A stretch of 53,130 nt of DNA from JAAYDY01 sp964500225 (GTDB lineage: Bacteria > Planctomycetota > Phycisphaerae > FEN-1346 > JAACEH01): the NCBI GenBank assembly GCA_964500225.1, contig CAZCOA010000018.1, forward strand, positions 1 to 53,130, read 5' to 3'. The translations under genes were made by a program, and so were the position numbers. The notes under the pieces were generated by a model. It worked only from the letters and a program-made list of their open reading frames with translations. It was not told where the DNA came from and searched no databases. This document shows, one piece after another, positions 32,225 through 40,248 of this stretch; the stretch's first letter is position 1, and each line of letters opens with the position of its first letter.

Positions 32225-34207
32225 ATGCAACTGATTCTGGCCTCTACGGCAATCATCTTCCTTGGGGGGCTCCTGGCCCTGGCGGCGGCAAGCCGACCGC
32301 GGGTCGCCTCCGTGCTAGCGGCCGTCACCGCCGTCGCAGGCAGCACTGTCGGTCTGGTTCCTGCGGTGCGCGTCGTCCTGGGCGGCCCTTATGATGCTAT
32401 TGCCTGTCCGTGGGGCTTGCCGCTCGGCGAGTTTCACGTTGCTCTGGACGCCCTGTCGGGCCTCTTTCTTATACCCATTTTGCTGCTGACGGCCGTTGCC
32501 GCCGTGTACGGAACTCGCTATCTTGGCCACGACAGCGGCCCGCGCGTCGCTGTTTCCTGGTTCTTTTACTGCCTGTTGACCTGCGGCATGATCGCCGTGG
32601 TTGTCGCTCGCGACGCCGTCCTCTTCCTGCTCGCCTGGGAAACGATGTCGCTGGCATCGTTCTTCCTGGTCGCCTACGACGATCGACGCGAGTCGGTGCG
32701 GCACGCCGCGTGGACCTATCTCGTCGCCACACACATCGGCACGGCAGCTTTGATTGCCCTGTTTGTGCTTATGGCTCGCCAGCACGGATCGCTTGATTTC
32801 GACCGCTGGAACGCCGGGGGCATGACCTCGGCACTGGCCTCGCTTTGTTTTCTGCTTGCCGTCGCCGGCTTCGGCACCAAGGCCGGCTTCATGCCGCTGC
32901 ATGTCTGGCTGCCCGAGGCGCACCCTGCGGCGCCAAGCCACGTCTCGGCCGTCATGTCGGGTGTCATGATCAAGACCGGCATCTACGGACTCCTGCGAAT
33001 ACTCTCGCTTATCGGCCCGCCGCCCGCCTGGTGGGGCTGGCTGCTCATTGCCATCGGTTTCTGCAGCGGCATCCTCGGTATTCTGTTTGCCCTGGCGCAG
33101 CACGACCTCAAGCGTCTCCTTGCCTACAGCAGCGTCGAGAACATCGGCATTATCTGCCTGGGCCTTGGCCTGGGCGTCCTCGGCACGGCCTACGCCGCTC
33201 CGGCCGTTGCGACCCTCGGATATGCCGCCGCCCTATGGCACGTTCTCAATCACGCCCTCTTCAAGGGACTGCTCTTCCTGGGTGCCGGCGCCGTACTTCA
33301 CGCCGCCGGAACAACCCGCATCGACCGACTCGGTGGTCTGGCCCGACGCATGCCGCGCACCGCTGTTGCGTTCCTGTTCGGAGCCGTAGCCGCGTGCGGT
33401 CTGCCACCCCTGAACGGATTCACGAGTGAGTTCCTCGTTTTTGTCGCCGCCCTGAATGGAATGCTCTCGGGCGACCTCCTGGTCGGCGCCACAACGGCCG
33501 CCGTCATCGCCGGCCTGGCCGTCATCGGCGGCATGGCCGTCGCCTCCTTTACCAAGGCCTGCGGCACGATCTTCCTGGGGGAACCGCGAACCTCCGAGGC
33601 CGCCGAGGCCCGGGAGGCAGGGGGGACCATGTTGGCGACCATGGCTCTGTTGATGGTCGCATGCGCCGCCGTGGGCCTGGCGTCCCCGTGGCTTATCGGT
33701 CGCACCCTGGCATCGCCCCTAGCGGCACTGTGTCCCGCGCCCGTCGGTTCGTCCATCGCCTTGGACGCTGCCTCCGCGCCACTCGGCGGCGTGGTCATTG
33801 CAGCGGCAATCTTCATCGGCGTCGCCCTAGGCCTGGTCCTGCTGCGGCGATGGCTCCTTGCCGGGCGCAGCGTCACCGAAACCGGCACGTGGGACTGCGG
33901 ATACCAACGGCCGACCGCGCGCATGCAGTACACCTCGTCCTCCTTTGCCCAGCCGCTGGTTGACTTGTTCCGCGGCCTGCTTCGACCACGGCGCGACAAC
34001 GCCCCTATCGTGGAATTGTTCCCTGTGGCGGCCCACCTTCAGACTCACGTCGGCGACCTCTTCACGGACCGGGTGATCGCCCCGGCCTTCCGACGCGCGC
34101 GCGAACTGCTGAGCCGCCTCCGTTGGATCCAGCACGGTCGCGTCCAGTGGTACGTTCTCTATATTGCTCTGACCCTTTTGGTGTTGCTTGTCTGGAAGCT
34201 CGGCTGA
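32225..34207 (+). CDS. hyfB: HyfB-like antiporter subunit of the Ehr-like complex
   Basis: A 660-residue polytopic membrane protein of the NuoL/MrpA family, most like hydrogenase-4 component B. It has 14 or more helices, GFGTKAGFMPLHVWLPEAHPA with the Lys and His of the ion path, SHVSAVMSGVMIKTGIYG, and the HyfB-type tail DCGYQRPTARMQYTSSSF. It would move protons or Na+ when the complex turns over. Length matches HyfB (about 670). It starts 3 bases after the regulator gene and ends 2 bases before the HyfC-like gene. Confidence 0.9.
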   Translation: MQLILASTAIIFLGGLLALAAASRPRVASVLAAVTAVAGSTVGLVPAVRVVLGGPYDAIACPWGLPLGEFHVALDALSGLFLIPILLLTAVAAVYGTRYLGHDSGPRVAVSWFFYCLLTCGMIAVVVARDAVLFLLAWETMSLASFFLVAYDDRRESVRHAAWTYLVATHIGTAALIALFVLMARQHGSLDFDRWNAGGMTSALASLCFLLAVAGFGTKAGFMPLHVWLPEAHPAAPSHVSAVMSGVMIKTGIYGLLRILSLIGPPPAWWGWLLIAIGFCSGILGILFALAQHDLKRLLAYSSVENIGIICLGLGLGVLGTAYAAPAVATLGYAAALWHVLNHALFKGLLFLGAGAVLHAAGTTRIDRLGGLARRMPRTAVAFLFGAVAACGLPPLNGFTSEFLVFVAALNGMLSGDLLVGATTAAVIAGLAVIGGMAVASFTKACGTIFLGEPRTSEAAEAREAGGTMLATMALLMVACAAVGLASPWLIGRTLASPLAALCPAPVGSSIALDAASAPLGGVVIAAAIFIGVALGLVLLRRWLLAGRSVTETGTWDCGYQRPTARMQYTSSSFAQPLVDLFRGLLRPRRDNAPIVELFPVAAHLQTHVGDLFTDRVIAPAFRRARELLSRLRWIQHGRVQWYVLYIALTLLVLLVWKLG

Positions 34208-34209
34208 CG

Positions 34210-35118
34210 ATGGATGCCACCCGACTGATACATCCTCTGCTGGCACTGGCCTTGGCGCCGCTCATGGCGGGCATCGTCAACAAGACGAAGTCCGCCTTCG
34301 CCGGCCGCAACGGGCCGCCAGTGCTTCAGCCCTACCGCGACCTCTGGCGTTTGCTTCACAAGGGAGCCGTCTATAGTCGCACGACGAGTTGGGTTCTCAG
34401 GGCAGGTCCTATCGTCTCGCTGGCCGCCGTCGTGACCGCCCTGACGATGCTTCCGTTTGGCGGAACCGCCGCCCCGTTGTCCTTTGCCGGGGACCTGATC
34501 GCATTCGCCTACCTCTTCGGCCTGGTCCGATTTCTGATGGTCGCGGCCGCTCTGGATACGGGCTCCAGCTTCGAGGGCATGGGCGCCAGTCGCGAAGTCA
34601 CGTTCTCCGCCCTCGCCGAACCGGCCCTCTTGCTGGCCCTGGCTGCAATGGCCCGCATGGCGGGCTCGCTCTCTCTGAGCGGACTGCTGGCCGGCGCCGT
34701 TGCCGACCCGGCGTTCAGCATCCCGGTCATGTTGCTCGCGGCGGCTGCCATCGGCATCGTGTTGCTGGCTGAGAACGCCCGCATCCCCGTGGATGACCCC
34801 AACACACACCTGGAACTCACAATGATCCACGAGGTGATGATCCTAGACACCAGCGGCCCGGACCTGGCTTTCGCCGGCTACGCCGCCTTGCTCAAGCAGT
34901 GGGCCTTCGCCGCGCTGCTGGTGGGGGTTCTCGTGCCCTGGCAAACCGGCGTTCTGTGGGCCGACGTGGCTCTGGCCCTGGCCGCTATGGCCGCCGTGGC
35001 GGTGGGTATCGGCGTCGTCGAATCCACCATGGCCCGACTTCGCCTTGTGCGTGTGCCGCAGTTGCTCCTGGCGGCCGTGGCGTGTGCAGCTCTGGCGGTG
35101 GTTCTCGTTCTGAGGTGA
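34210..35118 (+). CDS. hyfC: HyfC-like (NuoH-type) membrane subunit
   Basis: A 302-residue membrane protein of the NuoH/HyfC family, which anchors the soluble arm. The conserved cytoplasmic loop is ENARIPVDDPNTHLELTMIHEVM. The N-terminus has LQPYRDLWRLLHKGAV, typical of the group 4 hydrogenase version. About eight membrane helices are predicted. The ATG at 34210 lies 2 bases after the HyfB-like stop; longer in-frame readings overlap that gene and are unlikely. The acidic residues of the loop are all present. Confidence 0.9.
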   Translation: MDATRLIHPLLALALAPLMAGIVNKTKSAFAGRNGPPVLQPYRDLWRLLHKGAVYSRTTSWVLRAGPIVSLAAVVTALTMLPFGGTAAPLSFAGDLIAFAYLFGLVRFLMVAAALDTGSSFEGMGASREVTFSALAEPALLLALAAMARMAGSLSLSGLLAGAVADPAFSIPVMLLAAAAIGIVLLAENARIPVDDPNTHLELTMIHEVMILDTSGPDLAFAGYAALLKQWAFAALLVGVLVPWQTGVLWADVALALAAMAAVAVGIGVVESTMARLRLVRVPQLLLAAVACAALAVVLVLR

Positions 35119-35123
35119 TCGCC

Positions 35124-35771
35124 TTGGACTTTTGGGTCAACTGTCTCGTCGTGCTGATCGCCATGACGAATCTCCGGCTGCTGGGCGCCAGCCGCGTCGT
35201 CTCCTGTGTTCACACCGTGGCATTCCAGGGCGTCCTGCTCGGCGTCCTGGCCATCGTCGGCGCCAGCGACGGTCTGGCTGCCCACGGCATCGTCCTGGCC
35301 GCCGTCAGCATCCTCCTGAAGGGAATCGTTTTCCCGTGGCTCCTCATCCGCGCCATGCGCGAAACACGGTTGCGACGCGAAGTGGAGCCGGCCGTCGGGT
35401 TCGGCGCCTCCATGCTCCTCGGCGTCTTCCTGATCGGCGTCTGCCTCTGGATCGGCAGCCGCCTGCCGTTGCCCGTTGGCGTCCAGGCGTCGCCCATGCT
35501 CGTCCCCGCGGCGCTCTTTACGCTCATGGTCGGCCTGTTCATGATCGTCGCCCGACGCAAGGCCCTCACCCAGGTCGTCGGATACCTGTCCATCGAGAAC
35601 GGCATCACGGCTTTCGGCCTCGGATTCGCCCTCAAGGAGGCCCTGCTGGTCGAACTGGGCATTCTTCTGGACGCCTTCATGGCCGTCTTCGTCATGGGTA
35701 TTATCATCTTCCACATCAGCCGGGAGTTCGATCATATTGACGCGGGCGAACTGTCCGCGCTGAAGGATTGA
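35124..35771 (+). CDS. hyfE: HyfE-like (NuoK-type) membrane subunit
   Basis: A 215-residue membrane protein with six or seven helices, matching HyfE (216 residues in E. coli); its C-terminal part is NuoK-like (VVGYLSIENGITAFGLGFALKE). The TTG at 35124 follows AGGTGA at five bases; GTG at 35115, overlapping the previous stop, is the other option and would add three residues. It ends 5 bases before the HyfF-like gene. HyfE belongs to the membrane arm and is found in Hyf, formate-hydrogenlyase and Ehr complexes. Confidence 0.85.
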   Translation: MDFWVNCLVVLIAMTNLRLLGASRVVSCVHTVAFQGVLLGVLAIVGASDGLAAHGIVLAAVSILLKGIVFPWLLIRAMRETRLRREVEPAVGFGASMLLGVFLIGVCLWIGSRLPLPVGVQASPMLVPAALFTLMVGLFMIVARRKALTQVVGYLSIENGITAFGLGFALKEALLVELGILLDAFMAVFVMGIIIFHISREFDHIDAGELSALKD

Positions 35772-35776
35772 CCGTC

Positions 35777-37258
35777 ATGATTGTCGCCCTGATCCTCCTG
35801 CCGACCTTCGCTGCTGCGGCCGTGCTGGCCATCCGGTCCGCCGCCGCACGCCGATTGCTTCTCGTGCTGGTCGCGCTGGGGCATGTTGCCCTGACGGCTG
35901 CCACGTTCATCCGTCCCGTCGGGCCGCAACTCGGCGGCTGGCTTGTCCTGGACCCGCTCGGGGCCGTCTTCCTGGCACTACTCAGTCTGCTTTTCCTGGC
36001 CGCCTCGCTCTACGGGGTCGGATACCTGGCACGCGAAGCTCGCCACCCCACAGGCCTGGCCGACGAGGGATTCCTGGCCACCAATCAGCCCGAGGCCGTC
36101 TTCACCGCCTGCCTCCTCATGTTTCTGGCCACCATGACCCTCGTCACCGTTAGTCACAACTTCGGTCTCCTCTGGGTCGCCGTCGAGGCCACCACCCTGG
36201 CTAGCGCGCCGCTCATCTACTTCCACCGACAGAAACGCTCGCTTGAAGCCACGTGGAAGTATCTCCTGGTCTGTTCCGTGGGCATTGCCGTCGCGCTGCT
36301 CGGCAACTTCTTCCTCGCCATCGCCGCCACGGAGCCCCACGGCCGCAGCATCCCCCTCGTGCTCAGCGATCTGATCGCCGCGGCCGAGCGACTCGACCCC
36401 ACGTGGCTCAAAGCTACGTTTTTGCTCTTCCTCGTCGGCTACGGCACCAAGATGGGCCTGGCGCCCCTGCACACCTGGCTGCCCGACGCACACAGCGAGG
36501 CGCCGTCCATGGTCTCGGCACTGCTCAGCGGCGCCCTGCTCAACTGCGCTTTCCTCGCCATCCTGCGCATCCTCCAGGTCTGCGGCGCCGCCGGTCTCGC
36601 CGGATTCGCCCAACCGCTGTTGATCCTCTTCGGCCTCCTTTCCATGGCCGTGGCCGCAGTGTTCATTGTCCGACAGGACGATTTCAAACGCATGCTCGCC
36701 TACTCCAGCGTCGAGCACATGGGGCTGCTCGCCCTGGGCGTCGGTCTGGGCGGCGCTGCAGCATGCGGCGCTATGCTCCACGCCCTCAACCACAGCCTCA
36801 CCAAGGGCATGCTCTTCCTGGTTGCCGGCAACCTTCTGGCAGCCTACCGCACCAAGAGCGTGGCCGAAACGGGTGGAGCCATCCGCGTTCTTCCCGTCTC
36901 CGGCGCCCTGTGGATCGCAGGCATTCTCGCCATTTGCGGAAGTCCGCCGTTCGGCCCCTTCGTCAGCGAACTGGTGATCATCAAGGCCGCGTTCGACCAG
37001 AACGCTACGTGGGTCGCTGTGACCGTCCTCGTACTGCTGGCCGTCATCTTCATCGGCATGGCCGCCGCCATGCTCCGGATGGCCTACGGGACGCCTCCGG
37101 AGCGACTTGCGGCCGTGACGCAACCACGCGAGCAAGCGTGCACGTTCCTGCCGCCTTTGGCGTTAGCCCTCTTGGTCCTCGTGCTTGGCGTCTATGTGCC
37201 TCCTGTCGTTGAGGATACGCTGCGACAGGCGGCCCTGGTTCTGGGAGGCCGGCAATGA
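35777..37258 (+). CDS. hyfF: HyfF-like antiporter subunit
   Basis: A second, 493-residue NuoL/M/N-type antiporter subunit. Conserved stretches are GYGTKMGLAPLHTWLPDAHSEA, SMVSALLSGALLNCAFLAILR and the discontinuous-helix region around LNHSLTKGMLFLVAGN. ATG 35777 follows AAGGA at nine bases; an in-frame TTG at 35768 is less likely. Two antiporter-type subunits (with the HyfB-like one) but no HyfD make a simpler membrane arm than E. coli Hyf. It overlaps the large-subunit gene by 4 bases. Confidence 0.9.
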   Translation: MIVALILLPTFAAAAVLAIRSAAARRLLLVLVALGHVALTAATFIRPVGPQLGGWLVLDPLGAVFLALLSLLFLAASLYGVGYLAREARHPTGLADEGFLATNQPEAVFTACLLMFLATMTLVTVSHNFGLLWVAVEATTLASAPLIYFHRQKRSLEATWKYLLVCSVGIAVALLGNFFLAIAATEPHGRSIPLVLSDLIAAAERLDPTWLKATFLLFLVGYGTKMGLAPLHTWLPDAHSEAPSMVSALLSGALLNCAFLAILRILQVCGAAGLAGFAQPLLILFGLLSMAVAAVFIVRQDDFKRMLAYSSVEHMGLLALGVGLGGAAACGAMLHALNHSLTKGMLFLVAGNLLAAYRTKSVAETGGAIRVLPVSGALWIAGILAICGSPPFGPFVSELVIIKAAFDQNATWVAVTVLVLLAVIFIGMAAAMLRMAYGTPPERLAAVTQPREQACTFLPPLALALLVLVLGVYVPPVVEDTLRQAALVLGGRQ

Positions 37259-38781
37259 CCGTCAACGCGAACCTTATCCTTCGCAACGGGCAGGCAGCGG
37301 CCCTCGACGCCATCCCGAATGCGAACATCGACGCGTTCCGTGGCACGATTGTCAACGGCGTGGCGCGTGGCATGCGACTGGCCGCACTGTTCGGACGCCC
37401 CGAACCCGGCAAGCGGAATGCAATACGCCTCGTCGCCGTTCTGGCCGATGACCGCACATCCCAACTGTGCCTCCTCAGCACATGTGTCGAGCGGGACTAT
37501 CCTGCTCTCACGCCCGACTGTCCGCAGGCCCACTGGTTCGAACGCGAAATCGCCGAGCAATGGGACATCCGCCCCAAGGGACACCCGTGGCTTAAGCCGA
37601 TCCGCTTCCACGCACCCTACGCGCGAGGCAACAACGTGTTGACGCACCCGGGGCAGGGCCCCCTGTGCGGCGTCACCGACTTTTTCCGCGTCGAGGGCGA
37701 GGAGGTCCACGAGGTGGCCGTCGGCCCGGTTCACGCCGGAGTCATCGAGCCCGGACACTTCCGTTTCCAGTGCCACGGCGAAACCGTGCTTCATCTGGAA
37801 ATCTCGCTCGGCTATCAACACCGCGGCATCGAGCGCCGACTCGTCGGCGGTCCGGATGTACGCACGCTTCACCTTATCGAGACCGCTGCCGGCGACACGA
37901 CCATCGGTCACGCCACGGCCTATTGCCAGGCTCTCGAGTCGCTCGCGGGCGTCCGCGTCCCGGCCCGCGCCGAGGCCATCCGCGGCATCGCCCTGGAACT
38001 TGAACGCCTGACGTGCCACATCGGCGATCTGGGCGCCCTGGCCGGGGACATCGGCTTCCTGCCCACCGCCAGCTACTGCGGACGCATCCGCGGCGATGGT
38101 CTCAACATGACCGCCCAACTCTGCGGCAGCCGCTTTGGCCGCGGTCTGCTCACCCCTGGCGGCGTCCGCTTCGACATCGATGCCGCCCGCGCCGACGATC
38201 TGTTACGGCGATTGGACGCCGTTGCCGCCGACGCCGCTTCCGCGATCAACCTTCTGTGGGACAAGCCGTCCGTCATGGCCCGCTTCGAGGAGACCGGCGC
38301 GCTCACCGCCGAGACGGCTCGGCAGATCGGCCTGGTCGGTCCTGCGGCGAGGGCCTGCGGCATCGGCCTCGATGTGCGACACGACCATCCCGCCGGCATC
38401 TTCAGCTTTGCGCACGTTCCCGTCGCCACGTGGCACACCGGCGACGTGTTCGCGCGCGCGTACGTCCGCTGGCTCGAAGTGCAGCGCTCCGTCGAATTCG
38501 TCCGCGACCAGCTTCGCGGCCTTCCCAACGGGCCGGTTGCCGCCGAGATGCCGCCACTGGCCCCCGGCCGCACCGTCGTGACGCTCGTCGAAGGGTGGCG
38601 CGGCGAAATCTGCCACGTCGCCGCCACTGATGAGGCCGGCCGACTGGCTTATTACAAGATCACCGATCCGTCGCTGCACAACTGGTTCGGCCTGGCGCTG
38701 GCGTTGCGCGGACAGCAGATATCCGATTTCCCGCTCTGCAACAAGAGCTTCAACCTGTCGTATTGCGGACACGACTTGTGA
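37255..38781 (+). CDS. Hyf-like large subunit without Ni-Fe cysteines (NuoC-NuoD fusion)
   Basis: A 508-residue fusion of a NuoC-like part (1-140) and a NuoD/HycE-like part (150-508). The fold is clearly that of the group 4 hydrogenase large subunit (YQHRGIERRL, ELERLTCHIGDLG, DGLNMTAQLCGSRFGRG). Yet the two Ni-Fe motifs are changed. Around 211-219, where HycE has RVCGICGFAH, it reads TAAGDTTIGH. Near the end, where HycE has DPCYSC, it reads DPSLHN (471-476). All four metal-binding Cys are gone, so it cannot hold a Ni-Fe site. This is the defining feature of Ehr (energy-converting hydrogenase-related) complexes and of NuoD itself. Its substrate is unknown. Confidence 0.9.
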   Translation: MTVNANLILRNGQAAALDAIPNANIDAFRGTIVNGVARGMRLAALFGRPEPGKRNAIRLVAVLADDRTSQLCLLSTCVERDYPALTPDCPQAHWFEREIAEQWDIRPKGHPWLKPIRFHAPYARGNNVLTHPGQGPLCGVTDFFRVEGEEVHEVAVGPVHAGVIEPGHFRFQCHGETVLHLEISLGYQHRGIERRLVGGPDVRTLHLIETAAGDTTIGHATAYCQALESLAGVRVPARAEAIRGIALELERLTCHIGDLGALAGDIGFLPTASYCGRIRGDGLNMTAQLCGSRFGRGLLTPGGVRFDIDAARADDLLRRLDAVAADAASAINLLWDKPSVMARFEETGALTAETARQIGLVGPAARACGIGLDVRHDHPAGIFSFAHVPVATWHTGDVFARAYVRWLEVQRSVEFVRDQLRGLPNGPVAAEMPPLAPGRTVVTLVEGWRGEICHVAATDEAGRLAYYKITDPSLHNWFGLALALRGQQISDFPLCNKSFNLSYCGHDL

Positions 38782-38824
38782 GTCCAGCGGGGCCGCGTCG
38801 TCGGCCCGCCGCGAAAGGTGAACG

Positions 38825-39598
38825 ATGATCAGCATACTTCTGGCCCGACTTCACCAGAAACACCGCACGTTCCGCTATCCCGACGGTCCGGCGCCGAAGG
38901 TCTCCGACCGCCTGAGGGGTCGCCCGGTGATCGATGCCGCACGGTGCCTGCCCGGATGCTCCGTCTGCCGCGACGTCTGCCCGACCGGCGCCACAGCGGC
39001 CGGTCCCGACGGCCGTCTGATCATGGACCTGGGCCGGTGCCTATTCTGCGGACGCTGCGCCGAGGCATGCCCACAGCAGGCCCTCGCGTTCACCACCGAT
39101 CATCGTCTGGCGGTCAGCCGCCGCGAGGATCTGCTGCTGGCGGCCGGCTCGCAACTGCAACTCGCCGCTGCCATGAGCGATCGTCTGCGCGGATTCCTGG
39201 GGCGATCGCTTCGTCTGCGGCAGGTCAGCGCCGGCGGCTGCAACGCCTGCGAGGCCGATAGCAATGTTTTGACCACCGTGGGATGGGATCTCCAGCGGTT
39301 CGGCATCGATTTCGTCGCCTCGCCGCGTCATGCCGACGGGATCCTCGTCACCGGCCCGGTCACGGAGAACATGCGGGCCGCGCTGCTGAAGACCTACGAT
39401 GCCGTTCCCGCACCGAAACTCGTGATTGCCGTGGGCAGTTGCGCCATTGCGGGCGGCCCCTTCGTCGACCATCCCGAGGTCCACAACGGCGTCGCGTCGT
39501 TGCTTCCTGTGGACCTGTTTGTGCCGGGGTGCCCGCCGCATCCGCTGACCATTCTTGATGGCCTGCTCCGACTGGTCGGGGTGCTTGCCGACCGGTAA
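38825..39598 (+). CDS. Fused ferredoxin and small subunit of the Ehr-like complex
   Basis: A 257-residue protein that joins two usual subunits. Residues 36-90 are an HyfH-like double [4Fe-4S] ferredoxin (C41/45/48/52, C72/75/78/82, the first with a C-x3-C-x2-C spacing). Residues 130-250 are an HyfI/NuoB-like small subunit with C139-x2-C142, C206 and C236 (GGCNACE, GSCA, PGCPPHP) for the proximal cluster. The electron wire therefore stays complete while the Ni-Fe site of the large subunit is lost. A 43-base gap with a small GC-rich hairpin precedes it, the only notable gap in the operon; it is the last gene. The fusion supports one continuous ferredoxin-to-quinone-site-like path. Confidence 0.9.
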   Translation: MISILLARLHQKHRTFRYPDGPAPKVSDRLRGRPVIDAARCLPGCSVCRDVCPTGATAAGPDGRLIMDLGRCLFCGRCAEACPQQALAFTTDHRLAVSRREDLLLAAGSQLQLAAAMSDRLRGFLGRSLRLRQVSAGGCNACEADSNVLTTVGWDLQRFGIDFVASPRHADGILVTGPVTENMRAALLKTYDAVPAPKLVIAVGSCAIAGGPFVDHPEVHNGVASLLPVDLFVPGCPPHPLTILDGLLRLVGVLADR

Positions 39599-39702
39599 GC
39601 GACCCGTGGCCTGGCCCCCGGACGGTCCAGGCAAGGGAGGGGAAGGGTCCCAGGCACACCTTTGCAGAAGCCGGAAATCTGCGGAGAAACTCGCACCACC
39701 TA

Positions 39703-39731
39703 TTGCCTTGGCCAGAACGTTCACGTAGAAT
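39703..39731 (+). promoter_or_regulatory. Promoter of the HU gene
   Basis: TTGCCT (39703-39708), exactly 17 bases, then TAGAAT (39726-39731). Expected start near 39738, with a leader of about 54 bases to the ATG. Confidence 0.6.
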
Positions 39732-39791
39732 GACACCCCAAGGAGTTGTGGTCACCCGTCCCTTTAACCCTGTTGATGAAGGAGCAAGAGA

Positions 39792-40109
39792 ATGGCAAAG
39801 AGTGCCAAAGGCGCAACGAAGAGTGAGATTCTGGCCAATATCGCCGGAGCCACGGGCCTGACGCGGAAGCAGGTCGCGTCGGTGTTCGACGCGTTGGCCG
39901 CAGAGATCAAGAAGGCTGTCGGCAAGAAGGGCCCCGGCATCTTCACCGTTCCGGGCCTGATGAAGGTGGTTGTCGTGCACAAGCCGGCCGTGCCGAAGCG
40001 CAAGGGCATCAACCCGTTCACCAAGCAGGAACAGATCTTCGCCGCCAAGCCGGCCCGCAACGTCATCAAGGTCCGGCCGCTGAAGGCCCTCAAGGACATG
40101 GCCAAGTAA
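39792..40109 (+). CDS. HU family DNA-binding protein
   Basis: A 105-residue, Lys-rich nucleoid protein of the HU/IHF fold. It has the two N-terminal helices (KSEILANIAGATGLTRKQVASVFDALAAEIKKAV), the beta-saddle starting GPGIFTVPGL, and the DNA-bending arm region with GINPFTKQEQIF. It is slightly longer than E. coli HU (90) and has a short basic N-terminal extension. The usual arm motif RxGRNPxTG is changed to KRKGINPFT, as in some non-proteobacterial HU-like proteins. AAGGAG lies before the ATG, and its own promoter and terminator make it a single-gene unit. Confidence 0.93.
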   Translation: MAKSAKGATKSEILANIAGATGLTRKQVASVFDALAAEIKKAVGKKGPGIFTVPGLMKVVVVHKPAVPKRKGINPFTKQEQIFAAKPARNVIKVRPLKALKDMAK

Positions 40110-40150
40110 CTGACGGCACGAGCAACCGTCACTGCCTCATTCTTGCTCAG

Positions 40151-40195
40151 CGGCAGCAGGCCCTTTTTCGCCAAGAGCCTGCTGCCGTCATTTTT
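40151..40195 (+). terminator. Rho-independent terminator of the HU gene
   Basis: CGGCAGCAGGC (40151-40161) pairs with GCCTGCTGCCG (40177-40187), an 11-base perfect stem, followed by TCATTTTT. It lies 42 bases after the HU stop. On the minus strand no T-run follows, so it serves the plus-strand gene. Confidence 0.88.
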
Positions 40196-40248
40196 CCCAC
40201 CGCCCGACCCGTGTCGCCCGGACGCCGGCCATCGCGAGGTGCCGAGCC

